Shown here: piece by piece, positions 11,238-21,881 of the stretch
How the letters are laid out: each line of letters opens with the position of its first letter
Position numbering within the stretch: position 1 is the first letter of the stretch
Assembly (NCBI GenBank): GCA_963989385.1
Contig: OZ022501.1
Span: 96,146,979-96,210,978, forward strand
From: Ctena decussata
Taxonomy: Eukaryota > Mollusca > Bivalvia > Lucinida > Lucinidae
Reading direction: 5' to 3'
DNA: 64,000 bases
Position numbers and translations under genes: made by a program
The notes under the pieces: model-generated
Databases searched by the model: none
What the model was told of the DNA's origin: nothing
The model's input: only the letters and a program-made list of their open reading frames with translations

Positions 11238-12738
11238 CCTGGTAAACGGGTATACTTGTGCAATAAATAAAATTCATAATATACACATCTCGCCAAAAAG
11301 TTAGCATATTTCAATTCTGCAGAAAATTTGCAAACAAATAAACGATGATTCAATTTATGGATTTAGAAAGATTGAATGCTTATATGCATTTTGACATTTA
11401 TCCCAATTTATCAGGTTGAAGAATTCTGACTTTTTCGTGTAAAATACTATTTTCATTTTCTTATTTTCTGCATATAAAAATGTCGGGTCTGAGTTATTGA
11501 GAAGATAACTAGGCATTTTAATGTTAAGTTTAAAACAACACTTTATCAGCCTGAAAACAGAATTTGTAAAGACAATATTAAACTGCTTTCCTCTGGAAAT
11601 AGCCTATATCATAACTTGATCATTTTTAATTCATTTTTCTGTTATTATTATTATAATAATTATTATTATTTTTATTAACTATAATACATGTATTATAATT
11701 ACTTAAAATGTTAAGAGTAATTACCATATTATCAATAATTATATGTAAATGTTGCTTACCAAGGTATGTCAGTGGAACAGTGTACACGTATTAATGAAAG
11801 ATGATCAGTTCACCAATGATAACCAACAAAGTAAATAAAATAATTATGATCTAACTCTCTGGATGAAGTGGCAAGATAAGGTTCCGAAAGAGCTAGTCGA
11901 CCTGAGTATTCTCCGCCCGAATTAATCATTTTGTTGGAAATAGACAGATATGATAAACAGATGGTTTATCATTTTTAAAATAAGAAATGGCAAAAGTATG
12001 TGCTGTAATAAACATAAGAACAGTTTGCAGTAGTTAAATGTTTTGTTATCATTTGTTTCTTTTGTATTTCATTTCTATTTCGCAATATAGAAAATGTATT
12101 TCTCTTAGGATTAGTTGGCAGTAATTCTAAATTTTATCAGTAATTCAGTAATTCTTCTTCAGAACAGAGAAGCTTTCATTTTCTTTGAAAATAAATACAT
12201 GCGGGAGCTCAATAATGATTCTTAATGAGTTTAGAGAGTTTAGAGAGTTTATTTATTTTTTCAAATTCCAAAAGGCTATAAAGCCCATGAGGACATAACA
12301 TATCATACATATGATGGCATAAGTGTTGTAAAGTACATTAACTATTTACAAAAACAAATAACCTTGCGTAATGTATTACATTTTTTTTATTCAGCATACC
12401 GATATTACCAACTGATGCCAATAGGTGGCATGCATAAATGCAACACAATATGATACCAGTTGATATCTCAGTATGAAGGACACTTCAGCATCGACAATCA
12501 CGGAGAAGGTGTGGAAATGTAATGTGTCTGGGTACATAAAGTACATGTTGCTCTTCAAACAACACTTTAAATAGTTTGTTTATACAGGTAATTATCAGAC
12601 GTGTGTCAGAGATTATCTAGGTGTGAAAACAGAACAGTCAAACATCACTTGGGGTCTATCAATCAAAATGGATACAGTAGATCAGATTAATTGTTGCTAC
12701 TATATTTGTTGTGTGCTAGTATTATGAATATGATGAAC

Positions 12739-12830
12739 ATTTAAACATTTAATTATTAAATACTGTTATCAAATAAATTGTTACTCAAATTTAAACATTT
12801 AATTATTAAATACTGTTATCAAATAAATTG
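12739..12830. repeat. 42-bp tandem duplication
   Basis: ATTTAAACATTTAATTATTA and the next 22 bases occur at 12739-12780 and again at 12789-12830 without a visible change. The surrounding 11.3-14.1 kb is AT-rich and otherwise featureless interior of the 5-kb transposon. Confidence 0.85.
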
Positions 12831-14193
12831 CTGTTGCTGTAGTACGCCAAATGCTAGTGTATCAACATGACCAAAAGGCTGGAATATATATATTTACTAA
12901 ATAATTATGGTAACATTCTAAATTAATTTAGTAGGAAACTGTTAAAAAAACATTACAGCTTTAGTCTGATATTTCATTCGAAAATTTCTGAACCCATCAA
13001 TATTAAACCATCCATCCGGCCATCCAAAGTTCAAGGTTACAGACTCTGAAATATCGTGAATGAAAGTGGCATTAAAGTTCTATGTGCTGTTAGCATAATT
13101 CCTTATATTTCTGAAATCGAAAAACCAAACCTTTTGACTAGCTCTGCTTTGGAGTTTGATAAAGATTGTCTGACTGCTCATCTGTCTAGCCATTAAGCGA
13201 TGACACTGGCCGGGAGCATCCGTAAGCCCTTGCTCACTTGCTCATTTTTTTTATAAATCCAATTTTGTATATATACTTAACACCATTTATTTTGCATGTT
13301 GACGGCTATATAGAGGATCTTAAATGAGTGCTCAGGTACTACTGAATTTATCGAACGAGTTGGGGAAAAAAATAGATGCGAGGCTATGCCAAGCATCTTA
13401 TCGCTCTTCCCCAACGAGTTTAATAAATTCTATAATACAGGAGCACGAATGCAAGATTCTATTTATCATTTAAGAAATAAACATAGAATAACATAGAAAA
13501 CCTGAAAATTTTAAGTCTACTCCCTTTTGTTTTTTTTGCTATGTGTATATAGAAAATGGTTGCAAATTAAACGTACCGCCCATATAAGATTTTAAAGGGG
13601 AATGTAGTTTTCTACATACAGTGGACAAGAGTGTTCGTTAAATAATGACATTGCCGTTAAAGTTTAATGCATTTCTTCTACAAAATAACTGTGAGAGAAG
13701 TATGATGACATATTTTCTGGAAAGTTGCGCCAATATCTAGCTAAATTATTGCTGCGATATTAATAACTTGTTTCCTTTCCTGATATCTATAGTTACTATT
13801 CTGCTCTATTTTAATCTCATTAAGGCATTTTCTTGTGGTAAGTTTTGCTTACTGACGCCAATGGAAACAGGATATTCTGAAAAATTACCCAATATTAAAA
13901 CAGTCACGTCTCTGCAAAATACAAACATATTATATTTATTGCATACCTCATTTAGCTACATATTAGGATAATTTTCATGATGGTTTATTTTATGCTTTTA
14001 AGGTAATATTTTTTCAGCGTAAGTGGAAATACGCTGTAGTTAAAGACAACTTCACGATTTAGCGAACCCTTGTCCACCCTATACAGGGGCATAGCTAGAA
14101 GGAGAACTGTAAGCATCTCCATCTGTGCTTAATGTATATGGGTACACTTTCAAGAGGACCAACTCTGCATTTTGCCTCCCTTCTCTACAATGC

Positions 14194-14259
14194 GGGTGAA
14201 TTCTAAAAGGAAAGAATTTGCTCCTCCAGGAGCAAATTCTTTCCTTTAAGAATTAACCC
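14194..14259. repeat. 66-bp near-perfect hairpin
   Basis: GGAAAGAATTTGCTCC and AGGAGCAAATTCTTTCC face each other across a minimal loop. The pairing extends to GGGTGAATTC and AATTAACCC at the ends, a stem of about 31 bp. It is a minimal MITE-like palindrome. Confidence 0.75.
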
Positions 14260-14274
14260 TATTCAAGAACGGAT

Positions 14275-14700
14275 GGTCTATCTATCTATCTATGTTTACT
14301 GCGTCACCCTCTACAGAGTGTTGCGCGCAGGGTTAGCAAGAATAAAAGTAAAAAAGTGATAGTGAGATCTAAAAGAATGATAGTGAGATTAGAAAAAGAT
14401 GAAAGTGTTTAGTATTGTTAGCAAATAATGAGATAAAAGCAGGGTAAAAACAGATATTATTTTCTATGGCCTCTGATGATTTACCTTGCTCACTTCTAGC
14501 TTGAAGGAGTCAAGATCTTTTAAGAGAACTATACCTGTAGGGAGCAGGTTCCACAAAACAACAGTCATTGGAAAAAAGGAATACCGGTAATAATCTGTAG
14601 TAGCATGTACCTGGCGGAAACTTAGTGGATGCATATGACGAGATAATCTGATGGGACGCTCAAAATATGAAGGCATTGGCACGGCAACAAGACCATACGT
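14275..14700 (-). pseudogene. 5'-truncated LINE 3' end with (TAGA)n tail
   Basis: Minus-strand 14682-14464 encodes a CR1/L2-type RT C-terminus ('HPLSFRQVHATTDYYRYSFF', then VVLWNLLP...). The 3' UTR runs to a (TAGA)n tail at about 14278-14302. The same motif order (LALRQIHKSFIFYKYSLF...VVQWNALP) occurs in the SINE-LINE array at 31-37 kb, so both derive from related LINEs. Confidence 0.8.
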
Positions 14701-15342
14701 GGTCTATGCAAGAAAACAAAGAAGAAGTCACAGAAATTGTTCCAACTTTGAAAAAATGGCGTAAGGGGGCATATTTTTCATATTAGAGTGATCACCCTTG
14801 GAGATGCATGCTTTCAGATTGAAATATTTGCTTCTACAAAGTAAACGGTCTGGCTATGTCCCTGTATACATCATTATGATATCATGCGCAGAAGTTAACA
14901 TTCGTTTATTATGTTAGTTGGAAAAGTGTTTTTGTATAATGAAGAGGTAATAAAATAATAAAATGATTATGATAAAAGAAATATCAGTTTCAGCTTTTCC
15001 TTGATCATGACGCAGGAGTTTGCAATTTTATTCAAACAAAAAATAAAGATAAAAAAGAAGACAAAAATAATATATATATATATATTTTTTATTTTTGCAT
15101 CATCGTCTTGATAAAATTTCAAGCTCCTGTAATATGATATTTTGAACCTATACACTCTCAAACATGTGTATCCCATCTTTATATTTCTTAAAAGCCATTT
15201 GACACTCACTTAACATTGAACAATAGGGCCATTATCACCTTTCCCTACTATGTATATAGTGGCTGCATTATCAGCTGCGTTTTCCCTATACATTTAATAC
15301 GGCTGCATTTTATGGCTGCATTATATACCGGCCCTTCATTAG

Positions 15343-17837
15343 TTAAGGATGGATCATGGAATCGGGTTTGATTAAGGTAGGACCTTATATTACTATTCCA
15401 CCTTGCAAGCATATCTTGTCCGACATAGGTATTACCTGGTTATTGACATAGGTACTCAATGTTTACTGTTTCCTCATGTATATCATCTGTACAGTGTCTA
15501 TTTGGTCCATATGATGATAGTAATCCTTCATTTATCATGTATTTGAGTGTTATGTATGTACACACACGTGTTCATGGTTGAAAAATCGATAGATTTCTTC
15601 GTACAGTCCACCCGATTGTCTGAATAAATCTATACTTCAAAACTACACAGCAATACACATATATATCAACCTTGACCACGTCTGTTTACATTCTGTGTAT
15701 ATATATGGGTCATTACACCTTCATATGCAGCGATCATCTTTTGTCATCTGTCATTTGCTAACGTACTAACCCAAAACAGTAGATTTAGTATAGTGCAGAG
15801 TTCTTCAAGGGTTTATCATGTCCTATACACTCCTGTGTTCCCTCTACCCCCGCCCAGTGTAAACTCTGATCAGGCGTAGCGTGACATTTAGCCACACCCC
15901 TTGTTATTTCACTCCCAATTACTTAATCCAGCTATCCTCGGCTAACTCCATGTTCCGCTTCCATATACGCCCAATCATATCCAAAATGCAATACTTTAAC
16001 ACTTGCCTAAGAAATTCTTCAGTTGAGATGCGTATTTAAGCTGTAAAACTGCAAAAATAGTTTTCTGCGCAAATATTTTCGGTTCTTACATTTGAAGCGA
16101 GAGGCCGTCGCACCTGTCCGTGAATTAGGTTTATATACCAAATAAAAACCCCACTAGGGTATTGAAGGTTCGCTAGCGCAGTGAGCAGGCATCAACGCTT
16201 ACAATCCAGTATTGACTGTCTCGTGTAGGTTCGAGGCTCACTAGTTTAAATATTTTTTTTTCTCTTTCTTTGAGAAGAAACCAATATATATGTTCACATT
16301 TTTTTTTTCGTTATGCATCCACTGCTCTGTTAATTAAAACTTTTAATTAACAATCAATAAACCAAACATACACCTAAAGTCAATCCAATGATCTTGTGAC
16401 AGAAAACAAATCTTTGTTTTCAATGACAAGGATTATGCGAACTGAGCTACCGAGCCACTTGGTCGACCTCTGACATTTTCCCCCTGCTTAATTAGATTCG
16501 TCCCCGAATCTACCCGCTACAGTATTCAGTATTGCAAACGCGGATACACAGATCATACATGTATGTGTAGAAGTTCTTTGCTTTGAAAATCTGTTTTCTT
16601 GGAAGGAAATATCCGTTCAAGAAAATAATTGTTCATTGCCAAATTCATATTTTCTTCGTCGGTCTTCTAAACAGCATTGCGTTCCTATCGTGTCATTTTC
16701 TCAAATCGATTTTTTGTGATCGCTTACATTTGCGCATATTTTGACAGATATTTTGTGACCACAGCAACTGAAAAACACTGTACATAGTACAGTACGCGGC
16801 AATATGCGCGAATGAGCTGATTGCCACAAAATATTGTTTTTGCGTGCATATCACAGCATAAACATTTGTGCATAAAACAGCAAATTAAAAAGAAAAAAAA
16901 AAGATAGCAAGATATACTGCACAAGGTAAGTTATTGCAGTTAACTACATGGTAAGTTGGGTCTACACTGCGCTTCTGTGATAAAATTAAAAATATGCCAA
17001 GGGCCTAAGTTAAAGTGATTCACGTAAATCACAGGATACCATACTATTGGAATAGTTTATTTTCCTGTGTTGTAGTCACTGTTTTGAAGGCTACCGGTGG
17101 TTTTGTTGTTTTGTGTGTCGGTTGTTTTATGGACCGGGGCAGTTATACGTGAATCACGGAGGAACAAACTATAACATAGGACTATAGTTGAGTACTCTAT
17201 GTTGTATTTACTGCGGAACAAAATGCGAATTTTTGCATTATTTACTTCGTGAAGTCGGTCGGAAGAGCAGTAGTAGAAACTCGACAGGTAGTGAACGTTC
17301 TGATCTGAAGTGTTGTTTTGAGTACGTTTCATTAACTGGTAGGGAGATAGTACGAATTAGAAATCGGTACCAGGTAGGAAGATAGTACTGAGTAGGAATC
17401 TTTAACAGGTAGGAAGGTAGTACGGCGTAGGAATTTAAGTTTGAAATCACTGTTGGTATAGTGGTACGGCCATAAGTGAGTGGTACGGTGCTGAATTAAG
17501 ATTAAGTTTAAAATTGGTCAGAAAGAGAACACTAATTAATAGAATATGTGTGTATGTGTCAGTTAAGGTTCATTCTTGTATGAAGGACAGTTAAATGCCG
17601 GAGGCAAATTACTGTCTGCACAAACCTTAGAATATTTCTTGAAGCTGAAACGCATTTTTTATTGACTAGCACACTTTTGTGTTAGGTTAGCGCACTTCTG
17701 TGTTAGGTTATAATATAGGATACGAGATTTAAAGAGTAGTTAGATACGAAATCCGTTTTACAGTTCGGATCAAAACAAACTGCTATTTAGTTTCAGCTTA
17801 ATAACTATAAGAAGGGAATTAACAGAACAGAAGAACT
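15343..17837. other. No gene; region upstream of gag, includes a tRNA-like stretch
   Basis: I see no coding domain. At about 16172-16247 there are A-box-like (TAGCGCAGTGAGCAGG) and B-box-like (GGTTCGAGGCT) Pol III motifs followed by a T9 run, so it may be a tRNA-derived SINE head; acceptor pairing is poor. At 17335-17430 three imperfect copies of 'GGTAGGAAGATAGTA' occur, and near 17670-17710 'CACTTTTGTGTTAGGTTA' is duplicated. The stretch from about 17040 may be 5' UTR of the gag ORF. Confidence 0.45.
16439..16516 (-). repeat. Inverted copy of LTR-leader/tRNA-like segment
   Basis: The reverse complement matches 9638-9706 closely, from the 'GATTCGGGGACGAATCTAAT' leader through 'GGGGGAAAATGTCA' to the start of the tRNA-like sequence (GTGGCTCGGTAGCTCAGTT). 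It stops within the D arm. It shows that leader and tRNA-like unit were already joined before this copy arose. Confidence 0.8.
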
Positions 17838-20159
17838 ATGGAAACCAATGCTAGGGAGAGACAGCGAAAAGATAGAGATAGGCGAGCACAAGAAAGAGAT
17901 GAAAGACAAATGCAGAGAGAATTAGATGAACGAAGAATGGATCTTGAAAGACTACGTGAGAGTTTAGACAGGGAAATAAGGGATAGGACAGCGAGACAAA
18001 TACAACATGATTTGACCCTGGATTTAGGACCTGACCGATTTGTGACCTTAGATGGTACAGACACAGAAGAGTATATGCAACCAAGTGATCCAGTAGAAAG
18101 ATTAAGTTTTTGGGAGACCCCTGTCACAAGTAAAGTGTCAATTCCGACACCATCGTTCCTAAGAATGCCGGAAGAAAGCTTGCCTACAGCTCCAAAGAGT
18201 ATTCTCAAGAAGAGGTTTAGTACCCCGGCGTACAAACAGATAGTAGACAGAGAAGATGAAGAATCTTTGCCTGATAATACGCAGGCGAAAGTAAGATATG
18301 AAAACCGCCCTATCTTTCCGGAGCAGATAGTGAGGCATTCTATTCCAAGGGTATTTGGAGATAGAAGAGATACAATTTCTTTTCAGGAACAGAAAGCATT
18401 TGGAGATAGAAGAGATACAATTTCTTTTCAGGAACAGAAAGAGTTTGGAGATAGAAGAGACAGAACTGCCTTTCAGGAACAAAAGCCATTTGTAGATAGT
18501 TTTTCCTTTCAGGAGCAGAAAGTTAACATTCCAATTGCAAGGACAGTTATTCAAGATATAGATTCTCTACCAGGGCAAGATATAACAATTTTGGAAGCAG
18601 GTAGTTTACAAGAGGCCGAGGAGGATGAGTACGATGACTCGCAAATAATGAACAGAATTAAAGCATTACAATCTCAGGCTGAACAAATAGCAAGGAGGAG
18701 TCAAGAGAGAATATCAGAAGAAAGCCAGCTAAAAGAGAAGATAAGAATGATGGACGCTAGGCGGACACAATTTAATAACCAGATCGAAAGACAACATAAG
18801 TTCTTATTGATGAAGCAAGAAGAAGAGAAGTTGGAAAGGCAACTTGAACAGAGAAGAGATGAAGAAGTAAAGCAAAAGCAGCGACTTGATATGCTTTATA
18901 AACAAGAAGCATTACTAAAGAGAGAGATGGAAGAAGATGAAAGGCAGCTGAGGTTAAGATGTGGAAAAGAAATCTACCCGGAACTTACTACACTTCCACA
19001 GCTTAAAACAGGAGAGAGATCACAAGATAGATTAGGAAACGAATTCTTCTCAGAACGGCAAATGGAGTCACAGCCTGATACAGACGCGAAGAAGCAATAT
19101 GAATTGGAAACTGACTCTTATTCAGTTCAGAAAAGAGAATTAGACCCTGAACAAAAGGGGACAATAGAGTTTGACAAAGAGAATAAAACGGAACCCCATG
19201 CAAACCGTATGAAAAAACCTGATACAGAGAGTAGAGGAAACACTGATTTAAAGGAGACAATACAGTGTAAAGATAAAACAGAACCCAATTCTAAGCTCAA
19301 TATGGACTCAAAGTCTAATACAGAACGAGAAGAGGAATTACAGAAAAAGGAAAGATATTTAAAGCAATTAGAAGAAGAATTAAACAGGAAAGAGAACGAG
19401 ATACGAGGAAAATTACACTTAGACCCTATATCAGACATAAAGAGTGAAGAACAGAATATAACCACAGTTGCAGAGCACATGTTGAAGACAGGAGATACTA
19501 AAGAAGATGCGAAAAAGATAGAAGCTCAAGCTGTAACAAAACAAGAAGTTACACACATAGTAAAACCTTTCATTAGCGGTTTCTCGGGAGCTGATCCTGT
19601 ACCCCAAAAGGAAGTCAGCTTTGATGACTGGAAGCTTGAAACAAAATATCTAATTAATTCAAGTCCGTATCCTGACTTGATAATTAATCAAGCTCTAAGA
19701 AATTCATTGCGAGGGCATGCAAGAAAGGTAGTTAATACTTTGAGACCGAACGTTACTACAGCAGAGATTATAGAAAAGCTCGAGAGTGTGTTTGGCAATG
19801 TTGCCAGTGGAGAAAGTATAGTCCAAGAATTTTATAATGCTTATCAAAAGCCTAGTGAGAGCACAACACTGTGGGGAATACGTCTGGAAGAAATTTTTGA
19901 GAAAGCTAGAGAAAAGGGTCATGTGACAAAAGAGCAGAAGGAAAACATGTTGAGAAATAAGTTCTGGCGTGGTCTGTATAGAACTGACCTTAAGAATGCC
20001 ACTCACGTTTATTTTGTATCAGACAAAATAAATTTTGAAACATTGAGAAGGAAGATAAGGGCTGAAGAATATGAGATGTCTCAGGAAAAAAGATTCGGAG
20101 TAAAAGATAAAAAGAGCAAAATAGTCCAAGTTCGTTATATGCTAAAAGCATCGTTTTAG
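17838..20159 (+). CDS. Gag-like protein of a Ty3/gypsy-type element (PNMA/Arc-like capsid)
   Basis: An intact 773-codon frame. Residues 1-70 and about 260-380 are highly charged and predicted coiled coil (RERQRKDRDRRAQERDER; long E/K/Q/R runs). Three to four ~15-residue repeats of FGDRRDTISFQEQK type lie at about 172-232. Residues about 575-750 resemble the retrotransposon Gag/PNMA/Arc capsid fold: 'FSGADPVPQKEVSFDDWKLE', then LRGHARKVVNTLRP, FGNVASGESIVQEFY and WGIRLEEIF. Such proteins package element RNA. No CCHC knuckle, protease or pol follows: the frame ends near the inverted LTR copy, so the 3' part is lost. ATG at 17838 is the first in frame. It could be a domesticated gag gene, but the LTR neighbourhood favours a truncated element. 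Confidence 0.75.
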   Translation: METNARERQRKDRDRRAQERDERQMQRELDERRMDLERLRESLDREIRDRTARQIQHDLTLDLGPDRFVTLDGTDTEEYMQPSDPVERLSFWETPVTSKVSIPTPSFLRMPEESLPTAPKSILKKRFSTPAYKQIVDREDEESLPDNTQAKVRYENRPIFPEQIVRHSIPRVFGDRRDTISFQEQKAFGDRRDTISFQEQKEFGDRRDRTAFQEQKPFVDSFSFQEQKVNIPIARTVIQDIDSLPGQDITILEAGSLQEAEEDEYDDSQIMNRIKALQSQAEQIARRSQERISEESQLKEKIRMMDARRTQFNNQIERQHKFLLMKQEEEKLERQLEQRRDEEVKQKQRLDMLYKQEALLKREMEEDERQLRLRCGKEIYPELTTLPQLKTGERSQDRLGNEFFSERQMESQPDTDAKKQYELETDSYSVQKRELDPEQKGTIEFDKENKTEPHANRMKKPDTESRGNTDLKETIQCKDKTEPNSKLNMDSKSNTEREEELQKKERYLKQLEEELNRKENEIRGKLHLDPISDIKSEEQNITTVAEHMLKTGDTKEDAKKIEAQAVTKQEVTHIVKPFISGFSGADPVPQKEVSFDDWKLETKYLINSSPYPDLIINQALRNSLRGHARKVVNTLRPNVTTAEIIEKLESVFGNVASGESIVQEFYNAYQKPSESTTLWGIRLEEIFEKAREKGHVTKEQKENMLRNKFWRGLYRTDLKNATHVYFVSDKINFETLRRKIRAEEYEMSQEKRFGVKDKKSKIVQVRYMLKASF

Positions 20160-20203
20160 CATACAGGAACGTAGAATAATGAAAGCATGAAACAAAGATG
20201 ATA

Positions 20204-20547
20204 AACTAACATACCTGCAATATATTATATAAATATATTGAGAATGAAACAATACAAGTAAATATTGAGAACAACAGTTCACAATGACGTTTCTAATGTA
20301 AATGCAATGAACCGTTGAAGTCATGAATATTTGTTAGCGCTGTGTGAATAGGTTAATCACTGTACACTAACCTGTACGTCTAACTACCTACTTGTATGCT
20401 AGAACTAAAACGAAGGCAATGTGTTAACGAACGCGAGATGGTTTAACGGACCTCGGCATTGGATAAAGTGTATAGGAAATATAGGATATAGGGAAATGAA
20501 ATGAAACAAACAAAAATTAACTTTCACTCTTATTATACCCTGTGACA
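20204..20547 (-). mobile_element. Inverted, 3'-truncated LTR copy
   Basis: Reverse complement of 9165-9508 with about three mismatches. Read on the minus strand it starts TGTCACAGGG at 20547, directly after a polypurine tract in the adjacent palindrome arm (CAAGGCGGGGAAATA), which is the expected PPT/3' LTR order. It stops about 45 bp short of the LTR end, 45 bp from the gag stop codon. So 9165-20547 is bounded by LTRs in inverted rather than direct orientation. Confidence 0.85.
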
Positions 20548-21881
20548 TATTTCCCCGCCTTGAAGAAGGTCGTCCTCGACATTCCAAACACATGCCACGG
20601 TATGCAAGTATGTAAATGTGGGTAATGTAAATGTAATGTGAATGTGAAGATGTTATGATGTAATGTTATTCTGGTATAAACCCAGAAAATGCAGCAAGAT
20701 ATGTTACTGACCTCGAAAACAACAAATCACAAAACCCACGCTGGCTACCAACTTGCCCGAGTTTAGGATGCCTGACTTCTCAGACCAAACAATGTCAAGA
20801 AAGCAATTGCTAAATCTTGCTGATCTGAAATGAGGAAATAATGAAATAAACAATGAAAGTATATCTGCGTGTGCTTCCAGTTCCTACTCAAAATCCTTCT
20901 TGATGAACAAACGCAAATCTCTGTACACACCTGCAAAATGTCAAAGGTGTTGGTTAATGGTAAAGATATCTCCACGAATGTGGACTTAAAATTAGTAAGA
21001 AGTGAAAAGGTTACTCACCTTCTTATCTGCCCCTATATACCTACAAAATCCAAAGAATCTTAAAGTGATCAGATTAATCACTATTTTTATACTAGGTACA
21101 GCACAGGCTAACATTTTATTTATTAGATAAGTTCAACGAACTATCTGACATGAAAGCTTCTGTGCTTATAAGTACTGAGTATTTGGTCATCTGAATAACC
21201 CCTATGTACGTATAGACGTAACTATAGAGGTTATTCAGATGACCAAATACTCAGTACTCATAAGCACAGAAGCTTTCATGTCAGATAGTTCGTTGAACTT
21301 ATCTAATAAATAAAATGTTAGCCTGTGCTGTACCTAGTATAAAAATAGTGATTAATCTGATCACTTTAAGATTCTTTGGATTTTGTAGGTATATAGGGGC
21401 AGATAAGAAGGTGAGTAACCTTTTCACTTCTTACTAATTTTAAGTCCACATTCGTGGAGATATCTTTACCATTAACCAACACCTTTGACATTTTGCAGGT
21501 GTGTACAGAGATTTGCGTTTGTTCATCAAGAAGGATTTTGAGTAGGAACTGGAAGCACACGCAGATATACTTTCATTGTTTATTTCATTATTTCCTCATT
21601 TCAGATCAGCAAGATTTAGCAATTGCTTTCTTGACATTGTTTGGTCTGAGAAGTCAGGCATCCTAAACTCGGGCAAGTTGGTAGCCAGCGTGGGTTTTGT
21701 GATTTGTTGTTTTCGAGGCCAGTAACATATCTTGCTGCATTTTCTGGGTTTATACCAGAATAACATTACATCATAACATCTTCACATTCACATTACATTT
21801 ACATTACCCACATTTACATACTTGCATACCGTGGCATGTGTTTGGAATGTCGAGGACGACCTTCTTCAAGGCGGGGAAATA
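20548..21881. repeat. Near-perfect palindrome, 2 x 653 bp, 28-bp spacer
   Basis: Arms 20548-21200 and 21229-21881 are reverse complements about the centre 21214.5. Short frames mirror exactly (20869-21063 + and 21366-21560 -; 20763-20975 - and 21454-21666 +), so there are no indels. Read outwards from the centre each arm has LTR-like sequence, a primer-site-like motif (TTGGTAGCCAGCGTGGG at 21680 on the right arm) and a polypurine tract (AAGGCGGGGAAAT). Beyond the left arm lies the LTR; beyond the right arm the LINE is joined mid-ORF. Either a very recent inverted duplication or an assembly artefact. Confidence 0.9.
21680..21696 (+). other. Primer-binding-site-like motif in palindrome (mirror at 20733-20749 -)
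   Basis: TTGGTAGCCAGCGTGGG follows a candidate LTR end (...CTCGGGCAAG). It differs from the 9556 motif at only a few positions, so both elements may use the same primer tRNA. The mirrored copy lies in the left arm. Confidence 0.5.

Larger units (their letters stand above)
10306..15334. mobile_element. 5.0-kb TIR DNA transposon with 8-bp target duplication
   Basis: Left end GGGCCTGTATAAAATGCAGC (10306) and right end, read inverted, GGGCCGGTATATAATGCAGC (15334) begin imperfect inverted repeats of about 120 bp rich in TGCAGCC. TTCATTAG occurs directly outside both ends (10298-10305 and 15335-15342). An 8-bp duplication is typical of hAT and a few other superfamilies. No transposase is recognisable, so the copy is non-autonomous or its coding region was lost. 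It contains a nested MITE (10691-11237), a LINE fragment (14275-14700), AT-rich simple sequence (11640-11700) and a small palindrome (14194-14259). Confidence 0.8.

Noticed and set aside
16172..16247. tRNA gene candidate with A-box and B-box motifs
   Set aside because: T-stem and acceptor pairing are poor; kept only as a possible SINE head within the gap entry.
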